NCBI GenBank assembly: GCA_964521255.1
Contig: CAZFRM010000004.1
Location: 1-64,000 of the forward strand
Direction of reading: 5' to 3'
Length of the DNA stretch: 64,000 nucleotides
Source: ZC4RG29 sp964521255
Lineage (GTDB): Bacteria; Bacteroidota; Bacteroidia; Cytophagales; Cyclobacteriaceae
Below are positions 35,229 to 42,808 of the stretch, in pieces. The notes under the pieces were generated by a model. The model made no database searches and had not been told where the DNA came from. It worked only from the letters and a program-made list of their open reading frames with translations. Numbering within the stretch: position 1 is the first letter of the stretch; the number at the start of each line of letters is the position of its first letter. Position numbers and translations under genes: made by a program.

Positions 35229-35915
35229 CTAATTGGCAATTGATCCATATTCATTCCGCAATTTTCGGATGTCAACAATCAAGCGGTTAACATCTTCCTC
35301 CTTCGTTCCATCATATTTTCCACGTATTCTTTTCTCCTTATCAATCAGCAGGAACGCGCCGCTATGAATGTAGCCATCGGGCTCAGTGTTATCTGTTAGC
35401 GCTGTCGAAAAATAACTTGTCTGCGCTATCTTAAAAATGTCTTCCTGATTTCCCGTTACGAAATGCCATTTGTTACTCTCTACACCGAGCCTGTCTGCAA
35501 AATCGCGAAGCAGTGCAACTGTGTCATATTCCGGATCGATAGTGTGTGACAAGATCAGTACATCGGGATCATTTTTTATCGAATCGTATAAACGTAACAT
35601 TTGAGTTTTCATGACGGGACAAATGGTGCGGCATGAGGTAAAGAAAAAGTCGGTCACGTACATTTTATCTTTAAATGTTTCATTCGTTATAAGCGTGCTG
35701 TCCTGATCTACAAATTTGAAATCATCAATAGTGTGGTAAATAGTATCTGTTCCACTCACTTCTCTTTCTCCGAATATCGGAAGCTTCTCAACTTTTGGCT
35801 TTGAGCAAGCGGAAAGCAGAAAGCTTAAAGCAAAAAGCGAAAAGCGGAAAGCGGAAAGCGGAAAGCGTGAGGAAACCTTAAACCTTAAACCTTGAACCTT
35901 AAACTTATTTTCCAT
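35229..35915 (-). CDS. SCO1/SenC family copper protein (lipoprotein)
   Basis: A 228-residue membrane-anchored thioredoxin-like protein that delivers copper to, or reduces, the CuA site of cytochrome c oxidase. The metal ligands are seen in TSCRTICPVMKTQ (C-x3-C) and in the later His of IHSGAFLLID. The lipobox LLSAC places the lipidated Cys at 37. Residues 4-28 come from spacer repeats, as in the neighbouring cytochrome gene. The start overlaps the end of hemJ by 11 nt, and no later in-frame Met would keep the signal. Confidence 0.92.
   Translation of the reverse strand: MENKFKVQGLRFKVSSRFPLSAFRFSLFALSFLLSACSKPKVEKLPIFGEREVSGTDTIYHTIDDFKFVDQDSTLITNETFKDKMYVTDFFFTSCRTICPVMKTQMLRLYDSIKNDPDVLILSHTIDPEYDTVALLRDFADRLGVESNKWHFVTGNQEDIFKIAQTSYFSTALTDNTEPDGYIHSGAFLLIDKEKRIRGKYDGTKEEDVNRLIVDIRKLRNEYGSIAN
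35806..35906. repeat. AAAGC- and AAACCTT-word repeats coding for the SCO signal peptide
   Basis: 35806-35870 holds tandem words of the type GCGGAAA (GGAAAGC three times in a row near 35845-35866) and 35876-35906 holds CTTAAAC/CTTGAAC words. On the minus strand they encode the N-terminal segments FKVQGLRFKVSS and FPLSAFRFSLFALSFLL of the SCO protein. Confidence 0.8.
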
Positions 35916-36441
35916 CTCTGTTCTTTTTATAAACTTTAATTCCAGTCACAATCAAAAGGGTAACAACCAAAAGTCCGGCAAGCCCCCACACCATGCTTAA
36001 CGCACTTTTTAAAACAATTAAAAATACAATAGCTATAAGGAATAACGTAGACACTTCGTTCCACAAGCGGAGTTGTTGTGATGAATATTTAACGATTCCC
36101 TTTTTTAATTGATTAAATAAATATTGGAGAGATAAGTGGTAGAGATATAAAAAAAAGACCAACGTTAATTTTATATGCATGAATCCATGGGTTAACCATT
36201 CGGGCTGATTGATGAGCATTGTTGTACCCATGGCCAATGTTATGATAGCGGAAGGCCAGGTAATTCCATACCATAATCGTGAAGCCATTAGCGTAAGTTG
36301 CTTTGTGAGAATGGATTTTTCTGGTTCCTGTTTGTAGTGCGCTTCAGTTATATACACAAATAAACGAGGCATATAGAATAATCCTGCAAACCAGGTGACG
36401 ATGAAGATAATGTGAATGGCCTTAAGATAGAGAAAAGTCAT
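35905..36441 (-). CDS. hemJ: Protoporphyrinogen IX oxidase HemJ
   Basis: Membrane enzyme of heme synthesis that oxidises protoporphyrinogen IX to protoporphyrin IX. The 178-residue protein has four to five membrane spans; the family histidine is His10 in LKAIHIIFIVTWFAG, and MHIKLTLVFFLYLYHL (about 87-102) carries the second conserved His and Lys. It is of usual length. It leads a minus-strand operon with SCO, cytochrome c and DinB genes, which connects heme making to cytochrome function. The assignment rests on the N-terminal signature. Confidence 0.9.
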   Translation of the reverse strand: MTFLYLKAIHIIFIVTWFAGLFYMPRLFVYITEAHYKQEPEKSILTKQLTLMASRLWYGITWPSAIITLAMGTTMLINQPEWLTHGFMHIKLTLVFFLYLYHLSLQYLFNQLKKGIVKYSSQQLRLWNEVSTLFLIAIVFLIVLKSALSMVWGLAGLLVVTLLIVTGIKVYKKNRDGK

Positions 36442-36495
36442 TCTGCAAAAGTGACCAGCAGGTTTAGACAGATCAACTGTTTTCCGAATTATTTT

Positions 36496-37302
36496 TTATA
36501 AGGAGCGAGACACATATGTAATAATATCGCCAACGTGTATTTCCTTATGATCAATCGCTATAACATTTTGACCGAAATTAGGTTTGTTGTTTTGCTGTCG
36601 GTAGGTAGCTAATGTCTTTAGTGGCTCTGTCCCTTTTTCACCCGTGTCTTGATTAACGGTTGTTATCACACATCGGCTACAGGGTTTCACGGCCACAAAT
36701 CGGTTGTGACCAATACTGAATTCTCTCATTAAATCTTCTTCAAAAGGTTCTCCTCCTGTAAAGACAAAATTAGGACGGAAGCGATTCATTGGTACAGGTA
36801 CAGCGAGCCTGCTATTAAGATCGTCAAGGGAACTTTGACCGATAATCAGAAATGGATAAGCATCTGATAAACTGGTGTTATCATTGCCAATTGCATAGTG
36901 AGGGTCAACAGGTCGCGGATTTTTTTCCGGGAAGAAAACAAGCTTGCATTTTAAACCAAGCCTGTCTGAAAACCATTGATTGTATTGAGCCCCAACTTCA
37001 AGCGTAGTAACAACATCATCCCAAACCTGCACTTCCATTTGATTGGATGAAAAATTATTTGAAGGAAGTTCAATTTTATCAGCGCCATGATTAACAGTTA
37101 CTATGTTATTATGAATAGCCAATTTGAATAACGCCATCCTGGGATGAGCCCGTTGCGTCATGAAAATACCCTTTTCGTCAACAAGCATCCACCGACGGTC
37201 AAGTTCGAGTCCTTTAGGGAAAACTTTTGCTGATTTTAACGGAATCCCTCCCAGTGATTTTACCGGATAAATCCAAATTTCGCTTAGTTTCAATTCGCGC
37301 AT
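36496..37302 (-). CDS. MOSC-domain protein (YcbX-like)
   Basis: A 268-residue protein with an N-terminal MOSC beta-barrel domain (LSEIWIYPVKSLGGIPLKSA, about 5-24, then LELDRRWMLVDEKGIFMTQR) and a C-terminal MOSC domain with VAVKPCSRCVITTVNQDTG (about 203-221), whose Cys is the conserved reactive residue. MOSC proteins use molybdenum cofactor in reducing N-hydroxylated compounds or transfer sulfur. It is a stand-alone minus-strand gene, diverging from the regulator remnant at 37367 with only 64 nt between. A further molybdenum-linked gene in this block. Confidence 0.9.
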   Translation of the reverse strand: MRELKLSEIWIYPVKSLGGIPLKSAKVFPKGLELDRRWMLVDEKGIFMTQRAHPRMALFKLAIHNNIVTVNHGADKIELPSNNFSSNQMEVQVWDDVVTTLEVGAQYNQWFSDRLGLKCKLVFFPEKNPRPVDPHYAIGNDNTSLSDAYPFLIIGQSSLDDLNSRLAVPVPMNRFRPNFVFTGGEPFEEDLMREFSIGHNRFVAVKPCSRCVITTVNQDTGEKGTEPLKTLATYRQQNNKPNFGQNVIAIDHKEIHVGDIITYVSRSL

Positions 37303-37366
37303 GAACTTTTTAGTAGTAATTTATCCTTAAATGACACGCTAGTGATGTCTCAAACTTACAATTTTA

Positions 37367-37843
37367 GTGTATGCAAAACGTGTAAATGGCCGTGTTAAAA
37401 TAGGTCATGTTACGGAGGATGGAGATGAAGTGATAAAAGCAATTCTTTCGGAATGCGAAGTGTTTGGGGGGCTTGCCTTGGCCGGAGAGGAAAAGCGTTT
37501 GGACTATGCTCAGGCCTTAGACAATAAAACCACGATATGTCCACTAAGCATAAATGAACTAAAGGATCTGATGAAGAATGATAAGGAACTTAGTTTTCGT
37601 ATCCTAAAATTGATTGGTTTCAAACTGATGCGCATAGAGCGTAAGTTGGAGTCACTTGTATTTAAGGATGTACGGACCAGGATAATTGAATTTCTTAGAG
37701 ACACGGCTGCCTGGAAAGGAAAGAAAGTGGGATTTGAAACCATGATTTCAACACGGCTGACGCACAAAGATATTGCTGCCCTTGTAGGAACGTCACGTCA
37801 AACTGTCACCAGTATTTTAAATGAATTGAGGGACAAGAACTGA
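37367..37843 (+). CDS. Crp/Fnr-type regulator lacking the first part of its cNMP-binding domain
   Basis: The 158-residue ORF begins (GTG at 37367) in the middle of a cyclic-nucleotide-binding fold (RVNGRVKIG, then EDGDEVIKAIL and EVFGGLALAGEE). The expected 45 to 60 N-terminal residues are absent; the frame is open back only to 37346 and holds no ATG, while the divergent MOSC gene starts at 37302. The dimer helix and the C-terminal winged helix (LTHKDIAALVGTSRQTVTSIL, about 130-150, shown in part) are intact. It may be a shortened but working DNA-binding protein or a 5'-truncated remnant; the intact helix-turn-helix leaves both open. Confidence 0.6.
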   Translation: MYAKRVNGRVKIGHVTEDGDEVIKAILSECEVFGGLALAGEEKRLDYAQALDNKTTICPLSINELKDLMKNDKELSFRILKLIGFKLMRIERKLESLVFKDVRTRIIEFLRDTAAWKGKKVGFETMISTRLTHKDIAALVGTSRQTVTSILNELRDKN

Positions 37844-37899
37844 TTTATTTTAGCCACTCAAAAATATTGATCCGGGATATTGATAAATTAATGTAAACC

Positions 37900-38511
37900 T
37901 TACCGCATTGCAGCAATGGATTTTTTCAATTCCCAGGGAAGGTCAACTTCTTCTTCCACATCGTTCAGTACAGGTAATACACCATACTCCAGGTCAAGTT
38001 CTTCGAAATTCTGAATAGTATCACTTAACACCGTGTAGCTTCCCCATTCTTTGTCTTTGAATAGTTCAGGATAAACTTTATTAATACCCAATAGATAATA
38101 CCCGCCATCTTTCGCAGGCCCGATTACTGCATCAGATTCTTCAAGTTGTTCAAATGTCTCAATGATAATTTCAGGTGTTAACCCATAGCAATCAGCATGA
38201 ATTATACATACAGTTGAATAGCCTGAACGGAAGCCCCATGAAAAAGCATTTTGCAATCGCTTACCTAATTCAAAACCTTGTTGACGTTGCTTTTTGTAAA
38301 TGCTATTATCCCAGTTGTCTTCAGTATCAATGTGGTTAGAATAAAAAACAACTTTATCGAAAGGTAATTCATCTGTAATCTCACGTGTATTGGCGACCAG
38401 GTTCAGATATATTGCCAGTGCACGGTCGTCGCCAATAGTTGCCGCCAGTCTTGGTTTTACAGCACCCAACGCTGGGTTATTGTAAAAAATAATGAGTAAT
38501 GGCCTTGCCAT
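37900..38511 (-). CDS. DUF2064 family glycosyltransferase-like protein
   Basis: A 203-residue protein of the DUF2064/TIGR04282 group, with a GT-A-like nucleotide-sugar or NTP-transferase fold. Family motifs seen are the N-terminal LLIIFYNNPALGAVKPRLA (about 5-23), IIHADCYGLTPEII (a D-x-x-G metal-site region), and GPAKDGGYYLLGI followed by WGSYTVLSDTI. The D-Y in ADCYGL replaces the more common D-S/C-P. Function unknown; the family is often found beside radical-SAM glycosyltransferases, but none is adjacent here. Single gene; the 333-nt gap upstream (38512-38844) holds a MITE-like element. Confidence 0.85.
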   Translation of the reverse strand: MARPLLIIFYNNPALGAVKPRLAATIGDDRALAIYLNLVANTREITDELPFDKVVFYSNHIDTEDNWDNSIYKKQRQQGFELGKRLQNAFSWGFRSGYSTVCIIHADCYGLTPEIIIETFEQLEESDAVIGPAKDGGYYLLGINKVYPELFKDKEWGSYTVLSDTIQNFEELDLEYGVLPVLNDVEEEVDLPWELKKSIAAMR

Positions 38512-38578
38512 AATTTTTCTGTTTAGGTTTAGGGATACATCTCAAATGTAATTTAATCATTCAGAACTAATTCTTAAA

Positions 38579-38715
38579 CATTGTTGTACGACTAAAATGT
38601 AGCATTCGTTTCAATCCCTTGATTTTCTTGATGTTTCTTTATCTGGCCCTGCCTTTGGAATCAAGAAAATCAAGGGATTACGTAGGTGTTCGTTTTTTTT
38701 AGTCGGACAACAGTG
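38579..38715. mobile_element. MITE-like palindromic element with 9-bp target duplication
   Basis: A 137-bp element without an ORF. The ends are 19-bp inverted repeats (38579-38597 and 38697-38715) differing at two positions (CATTGTTGTACGACTAAAA against CACTGTTGTCCGACTAAAA). Inside, a second perfect 20-bp inverted pair (38613-38632 and 38660-38679) flanks a 27-nt spacer. The element is bracketed by exact direct repeats ATTCTTAAA (38570-38578 and 38716-38724), the expected scar of a transposition with 9-bp target duplication. Shared identity can be extended by CA on either side. It is non-autonomous and must rely on a transposase elsewhere. Confidence 0.85.
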
Positions 38716-38844
38716 ATTCTTAAACAAGAGTTAGTTCAAATTTTTTCTCCCTATCATAATTTGGCGAAGTGTGTAATTTTATGTGTGATTTGAATGGAGG
38801 GAATTGGTGATTGATTAAAATTTCAAACAAATGAATGGTTGCTA

Positions 38845-40491
38845 TTAATAGAGTTTCTCGTAATACTCCTTCGCCATTCTTCCGGAATCAAAGTAAGGAA
38901 GAACATCTTTCATACTGCCTTTCATTACTTTTAACCATTTTGAAGGACTGTCATAATACATGGGTATGATTTCATTCTCAAGGAGATCGAACAGGTTCTT
39001 TGCTTCAAGTTTATCGGTTGATTCATTTGTAACTAATCTGCTCACGGGCTCTATTACAAAACAATTCTTTCCATGTTTTGCAAATTCAGGTACCCAGCCA
39101 TCCGGTATTGATAAATTGATTGATCCGTTCATTGCTGCAGTCATACCCGATGTTCCTGATGCTTCATGATACAACCGTGGATTATTCAGCCAGAGATCAG
39201 ATCCTTTTTTAAGATGCCCTGACAACCACATCTCATAGCCTGTCAGTACGGTACAGTTGGGCAGGTCTTTTGTCTTCCAGTAAATTTCATTGAAAATGTT
39301 TATGGCATTATAATCTTCAGGATAAGGTTTGCCCGCCCAGATTACTTGTACAGGATAATTTTTGTTTTGAATAATCTTAAGAAATCGGGTATAATCTGAC
39401 AGTAATAAATTAGCGCGCTTGTAAGAAGCAAATCTTCTTGCCCAGACAATAGTGAGTACGTTTTGATCAAATAGTTTACCAGTCTGATTGGCAACTGTGC
39501 GAAATAATTTGAACTTCAATTCTTTCTTTCGCGCGATGAGTAATTTATTGTCATTTTTTTCAAGAGCTTTATCTAAGATGGAATCACTCCAGTAGGTTTT
39601 ATTTTGTGCATTGGTGATAGCCTTTATTTCACATATGCCTTTGTAGTCGCTCCACATTTTTCGGGCTACTTCACCATGAAGCTGCGAAACCCCATTTGCA
39701 CATTTTGAAATGCGAAGCGCAGTAAGCGTATAGTTCAATACACCGTTTTCTGGTTGTACATATTGTTGTACTTGTTCAAGGGTAAGTCCATCAAAAAAAC
39801 TCATGCTGTTTAGTAAGGGTATGCTGTGTTCTTCATTACCGGCCTTTTCAGGCGTATGCGTTGTGAACACTACCCGCTTTTTTACCTCATTTAGCGTTTT
39901 ATATTTATTTAACAGATAAAAAGCCATAGGTAATGCATGACCTTCATTCATGTGGTAGATATCAGTCTTCCGCTCAAGGATGTCCAATAACTTAGCACCT
40001 CCTACACCTAAGAGAATGGATTGTGCTATTCTCGTCGTTTCGTTTGGATCGTAGAGGCGATGACTAATGGTCTGTGCGAGGTAATCGTTTTGTTCAATAT
40101 CTGTACTTAAAAGAAACAGGGGAGCAGTTTTAAAAATTTCCGGTTTTAGAAAATAGGCTTTAACATGCACCTTGGCACCATGAATGGTGATGGGGAACAC
40201 AATGTTAGTGTCAGTAAGAAAATAATAATCTTTATCCCGAAATACCACTCTCAGTGTTTGATCCTGATTTCGCTCCTGGTCATAATAACCCTTTTTCCAC
40301 AAGATGCCGATACCGATGAGATTTTGCTTTAACTCGTAAGCGCTTCGCAAGTGAGAGCCGGCCAGGAACCCAAGGCCGCCAGAGTAAATTTTTAAAGGCT
40401 GATCAACAGCAAACTCCATAGAGAAATAAGCTGCAGGTTTTGTGTACTTCTTATCAAATTTGTAAGGAAAGAGTTCGTTAACTTTTATCAT
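38845..40491 (-). CDS. Alpha-glucan phosphorylase homologue (GT35), PLP lysine replaced
   Basis: A 548-residue GT35 protein, shorter than the 800 residues usual for glycogen phosphorylase but like the compact 'more_P_ylases' branch (AAYFSMEFAVDQ, YSGGLGFLAGSHLRSA, IYHMNEGHALPMAF, FTTHTPEKAGNEEH, WARRFASYKRANL). In the cofactor block EASGTSGMxAAMNGS the Lys that forms the Schiff base with PLP is Thr at residue 451 (codon ACT at 39141-39139), two base changes from a lysine codon. If the lysine is really lost the protein may be a glycosyltransferase or a regulatory relative rather than a phosphorylase. The remaining fold appears complete. Confidence 0.85.
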   Translation of the reverse strand: MIKVNELFPYKFDKKYTKPAAYFSMEFAVDQPLKIYSGGLGFLAGSHLRSAYELKQNLIGIGILWKKGYYDQERNQDQTLRVVFRDKDYYFLTDTNIVFPITIHGAKVHVKAYFLKPEIFKTAPLFLLSTDIEQNDYLAQTISHRLYDPNETTRIAQSILLGVGGAKLLDILERKTDIYHMNEGHALPMAFYLLNKYKTLNEVKKRVVFTTHTPEKAGNEEHSIPLLNSMSFFDGLTLEQVQQYVQPENGVLNYTLTALRISKCANGVSQLHGEVARKMWSDYKGICEIKAITNAQNKTYWSDSILDKALEKNDNKLLIARKKELKFKLFRTVANQTGKLFDQNVLTIVWARRFASYKRANLLLSDYTRFLKIIQNKNYPVQVIWAGKPYPEDYNAINIFNEIYWKTKDLPNCTVLTGYEMWLSGHLKKGSDLWLNNPRLYHEASGTSGMTAAMNGSINLSIPDGWVPEFAKHGKNCFVIEPVSRLVTNESTDKLEAKNLFDLLENEIIPMYYDSPSKWLKVMKGSMKDVLPYFDSGRMAKEYYEKLY

Positions 40492-40559
40492 AAGCTCAAA
40501 ATCGAATCGAAAGCAAACTAATAAATAAAAAAGACTTGGCAGCTTGTGAGAAAGTGAAA

Positions 40560-41546
40560 CTATTGTGAAATCGTTTGCAGATAATTCAACAGATCATTTA
40601 TTGATGAGACCTGTGTTGAATTTTCTTTTTGTGTGATTTTCCATTGCAATGAATTTTCGGAAATGAAAATTTCGATTTCACCGCCCGCATCAATCCGGTA
40701 ACCATCACGCTCCAATGCGTTTTTTGTCCAAAGAAAATAATGACCTTCTCCCTGAAGGCGTATCGTAGATTTTCGATAAGGATCATGAATTACCTTTCCT
40801 GTTTTGAGGTCGAAACCTTTGAATTGAAAAATGCTATCGAACTGATCATTCAATACAAGATCTTCCGGAATGCCGGAAATGATATTTTTATTTTTTCCGG
40901 TAAGCCAAATGGTATCCGCTGTTTGAAGGGCCAGGTCTAAATCATGCGTCGCTATTAAAATTGTTTTGCTTACCGTTCGTGTCAGGCTCTTGAGCAGTTT
41001 CATTATCTCTAAACGATTGTTCAGATCAAGGTGCGCTGTTGGTTCATCCAGGATGATGATGGATGTGTCCTGCGCAAGTGCTCGTGCAATAAGTGCCATT
41101 TGCAACTGTCCATCACTTAACTCGTATATTTTCTTTTTTACCAGGTGGTTGATGTTCACCAGAGAAATGGATCGATCAATAATTTGATTGTCTCTTTCAT
41201 TTAACTTAATCGTCCAATCCAAATAAGGATAACGGCCAAAGGTGATCAGGTCATATACACTAAGATTACCCGCCGTTATTCGATCCGTAAGTACAACTGA
41301 AACTTTTTGTGAAATTTTATAGCCATTAGATGGTCCGTTAGGAACGAATTCAATTGTTCCACCTAACGGTTGCTGAAGTCCGACAAGCGTGCGTATTAAT
41401 GTTGATTTGCCAGCGCCATTGGGACCCATGAAACAAACTAATTGTTGTGGAGGCAGAGTCAGGTTGAGATTTTCAAACAGGCAGACCTCCTGATGAGAAG
41501 ATTTATAGCCAACCCTAAGTTGGTGAGTTGTTATTGAACTGATCAA
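40560..41546 (-). CDS. FecE-type ABC transporter ATP-binding protein with C-terminal extension
   Basis: A 328-residue ATPase of the siderophore/heme/cobalamin uptake class. Walker A GPNGAGKST (41-49), signature LSDGQLQMALIARAL (a variant of LSGGQ), Walker B SIIILDEPTAHLD and the His loop in IATHDLDLAL are present. The typical FecE core ends near residue 240; an additional stretch of about 90 residues (from VIHDPYRK onwards) with a mixed alpha/beta look has no assigned role. It follows the FecCD-like permease by 61 nt. Confidence 0.9.
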   Translation of the reverse strand: MISSITTHQLRVGYKSSHQEVCLFENLNLTLPPQQLVCFMGPNGAGKSTLIRTLVGLQQPLGGTIEFVPNGPSNGYKISQKVSVVLTDRITAGNLSVYDLITFGRYPYLDWTIKLNERDNQIIDRSISLVNINHLVKKKIYELSDGQLQMALIARALAQDTSIIILDEPTAHLDLNNRLEIMKLLKSLTRTVSKTILIATHDLDLALQTADTIWLTGKNKNIISGIPEDLVLNDQFDSIFQFKGFDLKTGKVIHDPYRKSTIRLQGEGHYFLWTKNALERDGYRIDAGGEIEIFISENSLQWKITQKENSTQVSSINDLLNYLQTISQ

Positions 41547-41607
41547 TGTGTTTGTTTATTTGATGTTGCTTTTAATATCTCTCTTGTATCAAGAAGCAAA
41601 GAAATTT

Positions 41608-42615
41608 TTATTGACTCAATCTGCGCGCTTTCATTATTACCCATATTACAACCGGGGCGCCAAATAACGAAGTAATAGCGTTAAGTGGTAGCACCGATGC
41701 AGTTCCCGGAAGTTGGGCAATGATATCACATAGTAATAAGAGTATTGCTCCCGCCATCATTACATTAGGGATTAATACTTTATGATTTGATGTTTTGATA
41801 AGTAGCTTCGTTAAGTGAGGAACAGCCAGCCCTACAAACACTATTGGGCCACAAAAAGCTGTTACGCCTCCGGTAAGAACACAGGCAGAAAGAATAATAA
41901 AAAACCTGGACCGCACCAGATTTATACCAATGCTTTGCGCATAATTATCACCCAGGAGCCAGGAATTAAGGGATTTAACAGAAAAGAAAGCGAGAAAAAA
42001 ACCTAGTAGTAGCACTAATCCCAATACCTGGAGCTCAGCCCAGTTCATTCCCGCTACCGAGCCGAATGTCCAGATTAAGAAAGTCTGGAGTTCTTCAGCT
42101 TTGCTTGTATACTGAAGTACACTCACTATTGATGATGCAGTGGCGCCAATCATTAGTCCTATTATTAATAGTGAAGCGGAATCTTTAAGCCGGCTTGAAA
42201 ATGCCAGGACGATTAAAAATACAATAGCACACCCAAGACTGGCGGTAATTGCTAACGCCCAGGGACCCGTTAGATTAATCTTGCTAAACAAGAGAAGCGA
42301 AACTAACAGGCTCGCACCGGAACTTAACCCAAGAACATCGGGGCCAGCCAAAGGATTTCGAAAAAGGGTTTGCATTTGAAGTCCGCTAAGGGCTAAAGCA
42401 CTTCCTGCCATTACGCACGTTAATGCTTTTGTAATCCTGAAATTCCAAATAATATCTGCCCAAACAGGTTCTGAAATTTTTTTTCCAAAGATTACAGAGA
42501 GTATATCTGCTATCGGAATGTGAATACTTCCTATGGCTATGTTTGACAATGTCAAAACTAAAAGCGCGATGGGAAGAATTAACCATCGTTTATTGATTTC
42601 CTGGAAGAAGGGCAT
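41608..42615 (-). CDS. FecCD-type iron-compound ABC transporter permease
   Basis: A 335-residue membrane protein with about nine to ten hydrophobic segments of the FecCD/BtuC family. Conserved signatures are PLAGPDVLGLSSGASL (about 91-106), the coupling-helix region near LLGDNYAQSIGINL (about 219-232), GPIVFVGLAVPHLTKLLI and the C-terminal LPLNAITSLFGAPVVIWVI. It would import a metal chelate across the inner membrane. No substrate-binding protein or TonB-dependent receptor gene lies next to the pair, so these partners must be elsewhere. It is the last gene before the rplC promoter, which points the other way. Confidence 0.93.
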   Translation of the reverse strand: MPFFQEINKRWLILPIALLVLTLSNIAIGSIHIPIADILSVIFGKKISEPVWADIIWNFRITKALTCVMAGSALALSGLQMQTLFRNPLAGPDVLGLSSGASLLVSLLLFSKINLTGPWALAITASLGCAIVFLIVLAFSSRLKDSASLLIIGLMIGATASSIVSVLQYTSKAEELQTFLIWTFGSVAGMNWAELQVLGLVLLLGFFLAFFSVKSLNSWLLGDNYAQSIGINLVRSRFFIILSACVLTGGVTAFCGPIVFVGLAVPHLTKLLIKTSNHKVLIPNVMMAGAILLLLCDIIAQLPGTASVLPLNAITSLFGAPVVIWVIMKARRLSQ

Positions 42616-42717
42616 GTACTAGAGTGGAATTACAAATTTATTTGCCTGTCAATGTTAGGTATTTATAGTTCAAAATGCGGAAGAGCACTTCAAATTCCGA
42701 AAATTTTAGATTCCATG

Positions 42718-42778
42718 TTTGGTAACTAAAACTCGTTTCCTATCTTTGCAGTCCTTTTTGCACGAAGGACGTGCAAAA
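42718..42778 (+). promoter_or_regulatory. Promoter and leader hairpin of the rplC operon
   Basis: -33 TTTG (42718-42721), 19 bp, -7 TATCTTTG (42741-42748), followed by CAGTCC. The start of the leader forms a perfect 9-bp hairpin, TTTTGCACG AAGGA CGTGCAAAA (42756-42778), and alternatively GTCCTT with AAGGAC (42751-42756 and 42765-42770). The two folds are mutually exclusive and could act as a switch. The leader to rplC at 42809 is about 55 nt. Confidence 0.82.
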
Positions 42779-42808
42779 TCCTGAAAAACAAGCATAAATA
42801 GGTATCAG

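Noticed and set aside
38845..40491. Missing PLP lysine as a sequencing error
   Set aside because: Changing ACT to a lysine codon needs two substitutions and the surrounding frame is intact, so an error is unlikely.
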